The position numbers and the translations under genes are program-made. The notes beneath the pieces are model-generated. The model worked only from the letters and a program-made list of their open reading frames with translations. It searched no databases and was not told the DNA's origin. Shown piece by piece: positions 53,180-64,000 of a DNA stretch of 64,000 nucleotides. Where the stretch lies: positions 26,545,053 through 26,609,052 of the forward strand of contig JAQFVV010012394.1 of the NCBI GenBank assembly GCA_028023455.1, in the 5' to 3' direction. This DNA comes from Epiperipatus broadwayi. Its lineage: Eukaryota; Onychophora; Udeonychophora; Euonychophora; Peripatidae. The stretch's first letter is position 1. Every line of letters starts with the position of its first letter.

Positions 53180-54082
53180 AGTGTGACTATACATAATGTA
53201 TGGAAACCACTAATCAACTTTCTTCTTAGAAAAAAAAATGGAGAAATCAGGTTGAACCTCAAAGATAAGTATAGGAAATTGCTACAGACTGTTGCTTTTG
53301 GAAGGATGGCTCAGTTGGTTAGACGTTACCTTAAAATTAAAAATTCCAGAATCTAAAGACCCAGGTTTAAATCCCATGCTAGTACTGTCACTGATCAGGC
53401 CAACAACACCTGAAGAAGAGGGGAGAGTAATATCTCTCAAAACACTGGGCATATACTAACCTGTTTGATGTGCTACTACTAACAGTTGCATGTCGTTTAT
53501 ATCATATCATGCCCACAACCCAGTTGCCGGGCCATTTATTTTGTGGAAACCAAAGCAGGCATAACCAACAGGACAGCACAGCATAGATACACCTATAATA
53601 GAGCAAAGAAAAATAATGACAATTCATCAACATTCTTAGAACATTTCAAGAAGACAGGCCATGTGTTCGAACCCTCCAGTCCCAAAACAGTCTGCATTAA
53701 GAAAAATGACATCAAGCGGAAAATCAGAAAAGTATACTTCATTAATGGCAATAATAACTCTATCAATAGATGGGACACCTGCTTTGACATCTCCAAACAT
53801 TGGACTATCTAGTTCATTTGCATACGCTTTGCATATCGCTTTGCTTCCTTTCCTTATTTCCTCATTCTGCATCTCGCATTACTGCTATGAATATGATGCA
53901 GATGGCCTCGAAAGCGCTTAGTGCATAATAATTTGTGGAATCTTTATAGCTTTTCATTCAAGCGCTTCACACGCTTTTTAATTTGTATATTGGAATATTT
54001 AAATAAAATTAAATTTTTAAAGACATTCAATACATATATTAATTAGATGATGGAAATAGTCCAACATAAAAATACAACTAGA
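53180..54082 (+). mobile_element. Family-C repeat, plus copy with internal Penelope-like fragment
   Basis: Same order as the minus copy (GTGACTATACATAATGTATGG, GATGGCTCAGTTGGTTAGAC, GGTTTAAATCCC, CACCTGAAGAAGAGGGGAGA) up to about 53480. A ~505-bp piece then interrupts it (53482-53985), and the C 3' end resumes (ATTTAAATAAAATTAAATTT...GATGGAAATAGTCCAACAT). The two C copies form an inverted repeat around a 42-bp spacer (53138-53179). Confidence 0.8.
53486..53812 (+). pseudogene. GIY-YIG endonuclease C-terminus of a second Penelope-like element
   Basis: The 108-residue frame has MHVVYIISCPQPSCRAIYFV, then ETKAGITNRTAQHR. This matches the GIY-YIG-type block of Penelope-like elements (VY-I-C...C--IY-G-T-R-L--R--QH), with V replacing the usual G of YIG. 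It continues FLEHFKKTGHVFE and ends ...KRKIRKVYFINGNNNSINRW, as at a Penelope C-terminus (H-----H-F...KR---E---I---N). The RT is missing, so it is 5'-truncated. The 3' flank has GATGCAGATGGCCTCGAAAG at about 53898-53917, again the terminal-type motif. It differs in sequence from the 46-48 kb family. A nuclease-only frame next to a tRNA-like module most simply reflects nested insertion. Confidence 0.8.
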
Positions 54083-54084
54083 AC

Positions 54085-55840
54085 ACTATAATCACAAACC
54101 TCCAGGAAAACATCAAGAAGATATATTTTGAGAGATTTTTTCCTCAAATTAAAAATTGCCCTAACCAAACATTTAACAAAATTTTAAAATATAAGTCTAT
54201 TAATTTCATGGAATATTTTTTCCTAAAAATTTTAAGAAATACTCATACATGAATGAAAGCCTATAATTACTTGAATTTGGTTGTTGTAGTTTAGTGTATT
54301 GATGTAATGTCAAAAATTCAATAACAACACACCATTTAAATTTATAACACCCATACCATTATTTCCAGTAACATGTCAAAAGTCCACTATTGGTGCTAAC
54401 ATACATTTTAGTCTACAAAAAGTAAAAATTGATCTTTTAATGGTATTATTGTAATAATGTTATCCAGTAAGAAATAAAAGCTTTCTCTGAATCTAAGATG
54501 AGACCATAGGCATTAATAAAATGGACAGTAGTACCATCATGCAAAGCAAGTTTTAATATCATTAATCTTCCATTGACACAATAAGGAATTCCAATGATGA
54601 AAGACACAATTCCAACACCAAGCATTCTACTTTCATTGATTTACCTCCCTTTCCAGACAAATTTGTATCCATCCACCTGTTATATTAAACTTCCTTTGCC
54701 ATAGTCACTAGTTTCACTAAAAATAGATATATCTATCTTAAATCTTCATAGCTCTTAAATCATCAATGAAGTTCTTCATACTGGTCTTGGAGAGCTTATA
54801 TCAATTAAAATTTGCACCTTCTATATATCTATATTAAGAAAAAAAATAGATATATATTCATCTATAGTATTATTACTATTTTCTGGTTTATCACTACTAT
54901 TGATGTTGATATTGATACTGTTATTATTTCTACACTGCAGTGGGTAATCAACAAGATGCAACAACCTAATCACACAGGGTGAGACAGACCATTTAGCCCT
55001 TCCAATTCTAAAGTAGGAAGGGAGATCTCTAAATAGAGTTACTCAAACGTGCAATCTTTGCCAGCAAAAACTCCTGTTCTTACCCAAATTCAGTTTTAAA
55101 TTGATTCATTAGTGATTGTACTGCCTTGAGCAAACTGAGGACTATCAATCTACTAAAAGCCTTTCTCTGTCAGTGCTTTCTTAATTCTTAAGAGCTTGAG
55201 ATAAAAAAAAAATTAAAAAGAAAATTGGAATCAGAAATGTTGTGTGTATATTTAAAAGATAGATATGTTGTTGCACAAACACACAATCCCATTGAACAAT
55301 TAGTATAGGAAGATGACAAATGGAATAAAAGGGTCATGACAACTAAGCTTACAATAATTTAAGTGACTCAAAGGAAAAGAGGGCATTAGAAAAAGTCTGC
55401 TTACATCCTATCCTATAAGGCAGTAGGAGGTACCCTTGAATTGGCACTGTTTACTTAGTATTCACAGTTAACCTTCATATGTGAAAGTCTTTCCACTGTT
55501 TACCACCTGTTGAACTCATCAATAACTTGGACACAGTACATGATCTATATCTTAGAATTTTATATAAAATGCTATATATTTCCAAACATATCTTTTTAAA
55601 AAAAGAAAAATATGTGTGGTGGTGTTTTTAGGCTTTATATTTGCAATTTCCAAACTGTCATAGGTTGAAATATATGTTAACATTGGAACTGAAATTATCT
55701 GTAAAAACTAATGATTAGATGTTACCATCTATAGAAAAATTTGTAATTATAAATCTGCATTTTTTCCGCATATACATAGATTATAACACTGATGACTGTA
55801 GTAATGGTGTAAAGTTCTATATACCCGTTAATGATAAAAG
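54085..55840. other. Unassigned stretch
   Basis: Moderately AT-rich and without recognisable elements. 54940-55200 is less AT-rich but has no open exon with good splice sites. Confidence 0.35.
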
Positions 55841-55844
55841 TGCT

Positions 55845-55904
55845 TGCCTTATCATTAGCAAATAAAATTCACATTGCCTTATCATTAACAAATAAAGTTC
55901 ACAT
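55845..55904 (+). repeat. 30-bp tandem duplication
   Basis: TGCCTTATCATTAGCAAATA-AAATTCACAT is followed directly by a second copy differing at two positions. Confidence 0.95.
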
Positions 55905-56114
55905 TTTTTGGTGACATATATGTCGAATTAAATATTTTCATGGATTGTTATTATAATGAAAAATAGAAATGAGATTATATTCATATAAACAGAAATAACT
56001 TTTAACCTTTGATGTTGCCAAGAAACTATCAACTATTACTATTTGACAATCCCTGAAGCTAAACAGGTTTTCTCATTAATCTATAATAGTTATTTTGTTG
56101 TTTTTTGTTGAAGT

Positions 56115-56245
56115 AAATGCATGAATGTGTAGCGTAATGGCTAGAATAGCAGCCTTGAGAGCTTAAAAGTCCATGAATAGCAGCCCAGCTTTATCAACTC
56201 TGGAACTTCTTATGAACTACTGAGCAATATAGATAGCCATTTCAT
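56115..56245 (+). mobile_element. SINE-A
   Basis: GTGTAGCGTAATGGCTAGAA (box A-like), then CCATGAATAGCAGCCCAGC (diverged box B), then GAACTTCTTATGAACTACTG and AGCAATATAGATAGCCATTT. Confidence 0.65.
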
Positions 56246-56387
56246 TATTTTATTTTGAACCTTTTAAAACAGATATTGGAAAAGTTTTATATCTAATATA
56301 GTTCACTATTAGTGTTTGTCAGAAAGTTTGTGATGATGACATTGTAGTTGTAATTATACAATGGAACTATTTCTGTCTTCTAATGTT

Positions 56388-57032
56388 AAATATTTTTAGA
56401 AAAATTCAAACTTCCAAATAAGTTCAACTGTTAGTAATAGCATGCAGGTTAGTATATGACACAATGCTTGAAATGGTACTATTATCTCTTTTTCAGACAA
56501 ATGATTAAGGTCCCAAGTTTGAGTCTCTTACTAGGACTGTCATTGAAGAGGCTAGAAACACCTGAGGAAACTAATCTGCCTGTTGTTGCTAACAGTTGAA
56601 TGCACTCAAAAGTTTAAATAAGAATTTGAATTTTTCTAAAAACTTTTAATAATTAAAATTATGTCAGAGCTATCCAACACACAGCCTGCAGATTACATGC
56701 AACCTGTGGCAAGGGCATATGTAACTTGTCTTGAGATTTTGGATTTTTTTAATGAAAAAATAAAACAACAATTTGAATTGGATGCTTATTAGATATTTTA
56801 ATTCTGTTACTAATTGATAATCTCGATGTTGATATTATGATGTGCTATTTTTATATCACTGTATATTCATGTGTTTTTCAAATAGAAAATGTGTCAGGGA
56901 AGCGGCTTTGCAGTAATTTGTTCCAATAGGTATGCTCTAAGCATTCATGAACTATATTTATTATTTTAGATGTAACCCTCAAATAAATATCTTTTAATTA
57001 TGTCTTTGGATGAAAATAGTCCAACATATAAT
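56388..57032. mobile_element. Family-C fold-back copy with an internal insertion
   Basis: The left part (TTTTTAGAAAAATTC, then GTTAGTAATAGCATGCAGGT) is mirrored by the right part (ACTAATCTGCCTGTTGTTGC, then TAACAGTTGAATGC, then GAATTTTTCTAAAAAC). The family-C 3' end GATGAAAATAGTCCAACAT appears at 57010-57028, beyond the insertion at 56665-56995. A decayed inverted dimer of C. Confidence 0.6.
56657..57003. mobile_element. 331-bp insertion with perfect 8-bp TSD
   Basis: AATTATGT at 56657-56664 and 56996-57003 bounds an insert that splits a family-C repeat. The left end reads CAGAGCTATCCAACACACAG, then CCTGCAGATTACATGCAACC. CAG start and 8-bp TSD suggest a hAT-type element, and the left end resembles a widespread 'GTCCAAC-CGCGGCCCGCGGGC' class of non-autonomous repeats. 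The right end (ATAAATATCTTTT) does not mirror the left, so the class is uncertain. Confidence 0.6.
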
Positions 57033-57573
57033 TAAAACTAGTTCTCTGTTAATCTGATCTGTTTTGACTTGCAATATGTATATCCTACACATAAAGCATT
57101 TTCAGAATAATTTGGAACTGTTCCCATAGCCTTTTACATTCATTTTTAGTCAATGCTAAAACATTTTGTACTAATACAATGAAAAGAGTAGTCATTTTAA
57201 GGGGGATTTGGGTTAGACCACCAGTACTCACTTTTACTCCTTCATATCTTCTGAAGATTACCAGTTAAATAATGGAATTATATTCATTGAGAAAACCTCT
57301 AATAACATTTTCATGAATACCCATTAACAGAATCTATATCAATCTTTATTTCCTCATTTTTATATCATTCTTGGGCATTGTTTTATCTTATTAAAAAGTA
57401 ACAGAACAAAAATAATCTGCCAATTAATGTGTTTTTCAAACACACAATTTATTAATATTTTAATCTTTTTTACAACAGCTTATTCACTTCTTTTTGCTTG
57501 TTCATAGGAAATGACAATTTTGATAATAAGAAACTATCCTTGTATTCTAGTGCCATCAGTAGTGAGCTTTTAT

Positions 57574-57790
57574 AATCAGTGATGCCTCATTGCATTTTAA
57601 ACTACCATTCTCAGACTGGTTTCTGGCTTTTGCCTGTATCATTGAGATTTGAACTTGAATCTAGGTAATCTAGTTAAAAGTATTCCAGTTTCAAATCCTA
57701 ATCTTTATTGATAAGGGTAAAAGTCAGAATCTAGCCTGGAGATGGAATTTGAAAATCGATGAGGTACCTAATAATCACTGATTAATTACG
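57574..57790. repeat. Diverged fold-back, F1-like
   Basis: AATCAGTGATGCCTCATTGC, then CAGACTGGTTTCTGGCTTTTG, pairs with AAAGTCAGAATCTAGCCTGG, then GATGAGGTACCTAATAATCACTGATT. The F1 arms use CAGTGAGGAGCC and ACTAGTTTCTAGCTTGTG, so it may be an old F1 relative. Confidence 0.45.
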
Positions 57791-58745
57791 TTTTCCAATT
57801 CAAAAGACATTCTGTAGAATATGACCTATAAAAATTTTGTTTTAATAATTGATGTTTAAACAGACAAACAAACAAAAAAAAAATTCATACAATTTATCAC
57901 TTAAAAAATTTTCAGCAGAAGTTGGCTTTGATGATTTTCAGCTTCTGAATGTAAAGAAGCTGATATGGATATACTATTTTGCTATTACAATTAATAATAT
58001 AAAATTAAATGATTAGTCATTCTATGGGTCATGTGACAGTAAAGCATTACAGGCAAAAGGGTGAGCATTAATACAATAACCTTTAGCTCTTTATCCCATC
58101 ATTTTATTAACTATGCTAAACCTGTTATTTGCAGTTTGAATGTCACATGACTCCCAAGTAATTAACCATTCCATTTTTTTTTCCTATGAGTTTAAAAGAT
58201 GAATACTCTACCATCATGAAATGAACTACTTCAATGTAAACAAGTTGTTAATAAGGTTATTGCTTAGTCAAATTTTTTGTGCGAAATTGAGCCAAATAAT
58301 TACTATCGATGTAATGTAAAAGTAGCAAAAAAGTTATGTTTTCATGAAAACCTTATGATTCTAATAATATTCATCAGGATTCAAAAGACTGATCAATATA
58401 TTTTTAGATAGCTGTTGTGAGAATATTAAATTTGTTAGTATAAAAGTCCATCTATGTTTAACTGGGTATATGAAGTGAATGGATATTAATAGATTTCTTA
58501 AAAGCAGTATTTTATGATCAACTTGAAACTGAGTAGCAGATTTTATTTACATTATAAATATCACCTCAAATTCATTCCAAAAAGGCACACTTCCGATTGC
58601 CTTTATTGGGAAGATGTGGCTGAGGAAAAAATACAATAGATACAAGGAAATTGTGAAGTCTTTTAGAAAGAAAAGTTTGTTATAAAAGTATTAAAAAAAA
58701 CAGCCATTTAAGATATTACAAAAAGAACAAAGGATCAATGTAAAA
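57791..58745. other. AT-rich stretch, nothing recognised
   Basis: No supported feature. Confidence 0.35.
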
Positions 58746-58749
58746 TTAA

Positions 58750-59140
58750 TACAGTATGTCCCAATGAAAAAACAACCATTTCTTTCTTCAAGCTGCCTGC
58801 AGCGCCCTCTCTGAAACAACATGTGAGTTACATAGTGACATAGTCCAGCTATTTACCATAAAAAAAATTTAAGATACTAATGTGTGTGGATCAGAAGTTA
58901 TGATTTGAAATATGACAATGACTTTCATACGTTATGATGGAATAATGCATTAAATTATGTTTTAAATTGGGCAAAGCTGATACAAAAGCAATTGTGTTTA
59001 ACAGTTAAGCCATGCGATATTTTCAAGTGTTTTGCAGGATTTAATAGTCGCACGGAGAGCATTGAAGATGATCTATGATGGTATGAAATATACACTTCCC
59101 GTCATAACTTGCTGCATAGGCAAAGTATGTCATTATTTAA
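58750..59140 (+). pseudogene. mariner-type transposon, 5' part, decayed
   Basis: TA at 58750-58751 is followed by a TIR-like CAGTATGTCCCAATGAAAAA. Around 58945-59015 one frame gives CIKLCFKLGKADTKAI, the first helix block of mariner transposases (typically IKFCFKLGK-ATET). A shifted frame near 59040-59070 gives FNSRTESIEDDL, the R-x-S-IEDD-RSGRP linker. The catalytic D,D34D region is not recognisable and no right TIR was found. At least one stop and one frameshift are present. Confidence 0.6.
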
Positions 59141-59890
59141 CATGCGTTGATTCATACATGGTACTATTGGTGAGAAAATCAATGATGGATTGATTTTATG
59201 TATCAATCATAAAATATATTTAATTTTTGTTCTTTATCTATTTTATTCTGCCGAAGATAGAATGACCTTATTTGTAGACAAATACATGATGACGATGATG
59301 CTTTGTTTATAATTCTGCACTATATCTGTTTGTATAGAGTGAGAAATTCTTTTAGAATTTATATCATCGAAAGAATTTTTAAAATTCGATTCTCTTTCCA
59401 CCTATTTAATGTCAAATATAAATAAGTGTCGTAATAATAGAAGTGTTTATATATTCTTATAAAAAATAAAAAAATTAAACCATCAAGTTATGCTCAAATA
59501 AATAAAAAAGATAAACTTCTTTTTAAAAGAATTTTAAAAAGATAATAAAACGAAAATATTTAAATGATTAAAAAAAAAAAGCGTTATACAACACATAACA
59601 CAAGCTCATATAATAAAGAGAATTTATGATAAAATATTTACAAAATCAAGTTTACAAAAGAAAGTTGATTAAAAAAAATATTTATTCAATAAAAGAAAAA
59701 AGAAGCGAGAACTCGAATAAACCTTATATTCACAAAACTGAAATAGAATGATTAATAAAAAATATATAACGATTTTAAACAAATAAAACAATCATAGGAA
59801 ACACACGCAGAATAATATTTTGAACATCACAACTAAAATATGTAATCCAATTTTCAATAAAATTAAAATCAATAAAATAATAATAATTAA
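59141..59890. other. AT-rich stretch, nothing recognised
   Basis: No supported feature. Confidence 0.4.
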
Positions 59891-59892
59891 AT

Positions 59893-60003
59893 GGATTATT
59901 ATTTGGAATTCTTAAAAAGTTTGAGCACCGGAAATGACAGAAATGGGCCACAGTCCTTGAGCTATAGAGTGTGTGGTTTTACCATTACACCAGATCACAC
60001 AGA
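59893..60003 (-). mobile_element. SINE-A
   Basis: TGGATTATTATTTGGAATTC, then AAAGTTTGAGCACCGGAAATGACAG, is the reversed SINE-A tail and body. GTTTTACCATTACACCAGATCAC is the box-A side. Confidence 0.7.
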
Positions 60004-60219
60004 ATAATTAGATTGAATTAAAGCAACATTCAAACAATAAACTATTTGAAAGAGAAAGCCTTCATGGTTTCAATACCATAATTCTTATTGATTTTTCAAA
60101 GGTGGTTTGTGATAAATTTTCTCCATAATAAGAAAATAAACTAAATTTTTCCATTTTACTTACCATTTCAAATAATTATAAATTAATTTTTACTTCACTT
60201 AACTTCTATGTGTACTTCT

Positions 60220-60480
60220 TTTGCATACTGTATGTGCATATGCTTTACAAAGTAGTTATTTCTTTTTTTAATGAGTGCACTTTCGGTGATGAGCACCATA
60301 ATCATGCTTTTCAAAATATTTCTTTTCTTAAAGAGTGCATTTTCAGTGATGAGTGCATAATCCTATGATTACGGTGCTCATCACTGACATTAGGAAAATA
60401 AAAACCACTTCACCAAAAGTACACTCATTAAAAAAACAAAAAACTTCATAAAGCATCCACATTTATGTATACTAAAGAAT
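60220..60480. repeat. Fold-back with internal direct repeat
   Basis: 'AATGAGTGCACTTTCGGTGA' then TGAGCACC pairs with GGTGCTCATCACTGAC and the outer CCAAAAGTACACTCATT. A second copy of the left arm (AAAGAGTGCATTTTCAGTGA) lies inside at 60335, so the left side is duplicated in tandem. Confidence 0.7.
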
Positions 60481-61820
60481 TAACTAGAAATTATGATTTT
60501 TTTCTTTAATATAAACGTTATCCTTCTATCTTCATGATTTCATATATTATGTTATGTATATATTGGTAGTAAAACCAAAATAATAGTCATTCAATAAGAA
60601 TGCATAAATCAATAAATAAATGTTAAAATATATTTAATAAAGGTATTTACAATAACATAATACATAACGATAGTTAAATATAGAAATTCACTTCCATTAT
60701 AGTTGACAAAATACAAAAGTTTATTTATTAACAGAACTAGTTCTTGAAAAGGAATACTGAAATTTTCCTCTTGAATATTGATATTTCCAGCTGACTAGTG
60801 GCTCACTCTGTGTGCACGTACAATGATGTCAGTAACTAGCATCTTCCTCAGGCCGGAGTATGCCTCACTGCATTCTACTAAATAATGGATGAGTTTAGTT
60901 GTCATCTGACAGTTGTCTGGTTACCATGACCAACATATAATAAGTAATTATATAATATATAAGTTACTTAACTGGTTATTAAAAATATTATGTACATCCA
61001 GAATCTGATCCTTTGGAAGTTCTATCCTTCATATCAAGGAGCAAAGAGAGCTTGATACTTGGCTTATCTCCATTATTCTTTCTTAATCAATATTTAGGAT
61101 CAACTTTAATCAGCATATCAGTAATTTGACAAAGGTAGTTTGTTTGTTTGAAAAACACATTGAAAATTTCTCATGCATAAATTTATTCACAAAATTATAT
61201 TCCTTCAATAATAATATATTTACACTAACACTACTATTTAATTTTTTATCTGGTGTTATTCCACTATCAAAAACTATAATTTATTATATATATAGTCTGA
61301 TATTTTAAATTTTACTTACATTGTTTATATTTTATTTGAACCACCAAACTAGGTCAATTATAAATAATACAGCTGATATAACTCTTATATCCCATGAACA
61401 CCTTCTGGTTAAAAAGTTTTTGGTTTTTCAAATCCATTCATTATTTTTAACTCAGAATCTCCCTGACACAAAACTTGTTTACATTTTCTATAAATCCATG
61501 ATTTATAAATATATAAATAGACTATTTATTACAGTAAAAATACTTTCATTTGTTTTCATTCAATAATAATAAAAATTTCTCATGAAACTTGTTAAGAATT
61601 AAATAATTTAGCATTCAATAACATCTTTTCAAAAATTATATATTTTACTCATTCTGTTTTTCTCAGATTTGAATCATAGGTAGATTATAGATCAATTGTG
61701 AGTTTTTAGATAAAGAATGCATCCAAGAAAAAACTGTTTAGTAAAACATGTAAAAAGATAATATGCCATCTAAAAAAACATAATATTAAAAATAAGAAAA
61801 GCTATTCACTAAAATGTGTA
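60481..61820. other. AT-rich stretch, nothing recognised
   Basis: 60730-61080 is slightly less AT-rich. Frames at 61126-61308 and 61321-61566 are I/L/F/Y-rich without motif and are treated as chance. Confidence 0.35.
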
Positions 61821-61825
61821 AAAAG

Positions 61826-61935
<110 letters not shown>

Positions 61936-62114
61936 ATTTAATTTATTAAACATATAATCACCTTGTGATAAAAAATCACATATGGAGCTTAACAAAAATA
62001 CATGTGCAAATAAAATAAAAAACATTAATATATAATAAAATAAATAAAAATAAAACGTTTTTCATCATCACCAATTATAATCCAGTCCATAATGAATTTC
62101 CTCAAAGTTTTCCT

Positions 62115-62136
62115 TGATGATGATGATGATGATGAT

Positions 62137-62176
<40 letters not shown>
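62115..62176 (+). repeat. GAT/AAT microsatellite
   Basis: GAT units pass into AAT units, as at 15.5 kb. Confidence 0.95.
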
Positions 62177-62424
62177 TAAAAAAGAGACATTAAAAATGTT
62201 AGCACAATACAGCATCAAACCCAGACCTGAAATTTCAGAGGCAGATACTCCACCAGTACATCCAAGTAAACAACACATTTAAGATTTGCAAAGCATTATT
62301 AATAAAGACAATTTCATCATATGCAGAATTACTGTAATTATGAGGCAATATTGTTAAAATATTTTTTTATTTTTAAGTAAATTATTAATAATATGTTACT
62401 TTTTATATAAATTAGGATATTTAA

Positions 62425-62930
62425 ATAAAAATGATGGAGAAATCTAAACATTTTTATTTACATATAAAATTTATTAATTATAATGACAAAAGGGCATTGA
62501 CCTATATGGTTTTGTACAAAGAGAGTATATATGAAATATATTTAGAGACTATAGCAACTGCCACAATAAGTTTAAATAAAGAAATATGCTCTTATGTTCA
62601 AATAATAAATATTTACAATCAGAATATGTTTCTACAAATAAAGTGATTCAGAAATCTAAACATTTACATATAAATTTTATTAATTATCAGAACAAAATGA
62701 TGTTGGTATGTTTGTTTTAATGCAATGATGAATACATATATAGTGTATTTTGGGTTCGTGACTAGAAATTTGAAGCCCAGATAATTGTCCACAAATAATT
62801 TTAAGCAAAGAAATATTCCTCTTATATTTAAATAAAAAATATTTGCAGTCAGAATATATTTCTAATAATGAAATCATTTGAAAATGTATATAATTTTATT
62901 TACATATAAATTTTATTAACTTTCTTGAAA
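62425..62930 (+). repeat. Two-and-a-bit-copy tandem repeat, ~225-bp unit
   Basis: GAAATCTAAACATTT...'TTTACATATAAA-TTTATTAATTAT', AGTTTAAATAAAGAAATAT or ATTTTAAGCAAAGAAATAT, and ATATTT-CA-TCAGAATAT-TTTCTA recur in order from about 62440 and 62650. A third unit starts near 62893. The short frames inside are not conserved between the units. Confidence 0.7.
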
Positions 62931-63084
62931 TGCCTTTGTGTCCAGCACAACTTACATACCCACTTACAGCAGCCTTGCCTGTTATATATATATAGTATCT
63001 TCTTTTTCCCACTATATTTATGCCTTTTATTGTAAGCATTAGTAATAAAAAGATATGACTATGTTTTCCTATCCAAAATCCTCA

Positions 63085-63150
63085 CCATACTTTCAAGCTT
63101 ATAGTTTTCATCAGTGAGGAGCTTTGGATCTTGAACCAGTGTCTAAACCT
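63085..63150. repeat. F1-related fragment
   Basis: CTTATAGTTTTCATCAGTGA, then GGAGCTTTGGATCTTGAACC, matches the F1 arm near 9408-9430 (GGCTTTCATCAATGAGGAGCCTTGGATC). Only one arm is present. Confidence 0.5.
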
Positions 63151-63509
63151 TAGAATTCAATATATCTTTTCTCTACCAGCCATCATTTACCTTTCTATTT
63201 TACTATCAACCTATTAGTCTAATTATAAAAATATATGTTTTCAATATAAGCCAACTTGAGTGTACAATCATATAGAACAGAAACCAGTTCAGTTTCTATC
63301 CATTATGGTGTCCTGAGTTTTAAATAATATAGGTTCCTTTATACTGAGGGGATATGGGATATGTTAGCACTGGATAAGAATTTATTAAGCGCTATCAACT
63401 GCATCTATTATTTATTAAAGCTTACTGTAAGTGATATAGAAATGGTGAAGAAGAAAGGATGCTGCTGAAATAACATTGAGCAAGCTGGTCATGTGACGGA
63501 GATGTGCTA

Positions 63510-63560
63510 TTCTATTGGTTTAGGTTTAGGGTTTATATAATGCTTCACTTCGGCAATGAT
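63510..63560 (+). promoter_or_regulatory. Weak CCAAT(reverse)/TATA cluster
   Basis: ATTGG at about 63514 and TTTATATAATG at about 63531 lie ~17 bp apart, followed by ACTTCGGCAATG. TTTAGGTTTAGGGTTT between them resembles telomeric repeat units but is too short to be more than coincidence. No downstream exon was found. Confidence 0.2.
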
Positions 63561-64000
63561 TTAGAAATACACTTATGATATTGTGTAGACAGTTTTAATA
63601 GTACATTTTTCTCTTGTCATTTCACAAATCAAAACAGGGTTTTATAAACATATATATTTAAAAAACTTTTTTAATAATAACAACTATTACATGCTTTGAA
63701 AAACTATAAAATCAATTTCGACAATTTTTATTGAAAAGTATTCAATTTTCTTACAAGCTTTATTTAATACCAGTCTACTTAGATAAGTTTACGTTTATTC
63801 TTTGATAATTAAATACTCTTTAAAAGAGATTAAATAAACTACAGTGCTTAACTTGTACAGTTTTATTGATAGAAATTCTGACTAATCATTTCAAGAAAAT
63901 GACTTTAAGCTTCTATATTTTTTTTTTTTTATTAATCTACATCTAAATGCAAACAATTTAGAAATTATAAATATACCTAAAGTTTTTTTTTAAAAAAAAA
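63561..64000. other. AT-rich window end, nothing recognised
   Basis: Simple AT-rich DNA up to the window edge. Confidence 0.4.

Noticed and set aside
63518-63533. Telomeric repeat (TTTAGGTTTAGGG)
   Set aside because: Only about two units, not an array. Most likely coincidence.

Overview
This window comes from the nuclear genome of an AT-rich animal. By eye it is roughly 70% or more A+T. It has no prokaryotic features: no operons, no Shine-Dalgarno spacing and no dense ORFs. It does have consensus splice sites beside short open exons, tRNA-derived SINEs, several non-LTR retrotransposon families, Penelope-like elements, fold-back elements and long trinucleotide microsatellites. I cannot name the species. 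The element mix fits an invertebrate with a large, repeat-rich genome such as a cnidarian, mollusc or chelicerate.

Host-gene content is very small. On the minus strand there is a convincing internal coding exon at 24838-25012 (58 codons, both splice sites) and a likely first coding exon at 7198-7366 ending in GTAAGT. A third, weak exon candidate lies at 31443-31552. I recognise none of these proteins. On the plus strand a CCAAT/TATA/initiator promoter-like cluster at 12240-12330 is followed by 3.5 kb without a convincing ORF and then an AATAAA signal at 15776. This could be a non-coding transcription unit.

The rest is mostly transposable elements. 0-6 kb: RTE/BovB-like LINE 3' ends, fold-back repeats, and a family-C repeat with a SINE-A inside it. 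9-11 kb: a hairpin element (family F1) and two SINE-A copies. 18-23.5 kb: LINE tails, a 630-bp inverted-repeat element (F2), another LINE fragment and a long TAG microsatellite. 26.9-34.2 kb: two inverted copies of one dispersed element around a minisatellite and a Merlin/IS1016-type transposase fragment. 34.5-42.5 kb: fold-backs, two F1 copies with 12-14 bp target-site duplications (TSDs), SINE-B copies with 11-bp TSDs, LINE fragments and a tandem SINE-A tetramer. 45.5-48.9 kb: a fold-back next to two nearly identical, head-to-head, 5'-truncated Penelope-like elements encoding RT and GIY-YIG. 49.6-54.1 kb: tandem SINE-A copies, LINE-D, and an inverted pair of family-C repeats, one carrying a GIY-YIG fragment. 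56-64 kb: further SINEs, an insertion with an 8-bp TSD, a decayed mariner, fold-backs and microsatellites.

The best leads are (i) family F1, whose copies contain a long internal inverted repeat yet carry 12-14 bp TSDs and at least one 5' truncation, suggesting a self-complementary retroposon rather than a MITE; (ii) the head-to-head Penelope-like pair; (iii) the tandem SINE-A tetramer; and (iv) a recurring CTGAAGA-hairpin-GAAA-like motif in Penelope-like and family-C ends. Nothing here resembles a CRISPR array or a classical defence system.
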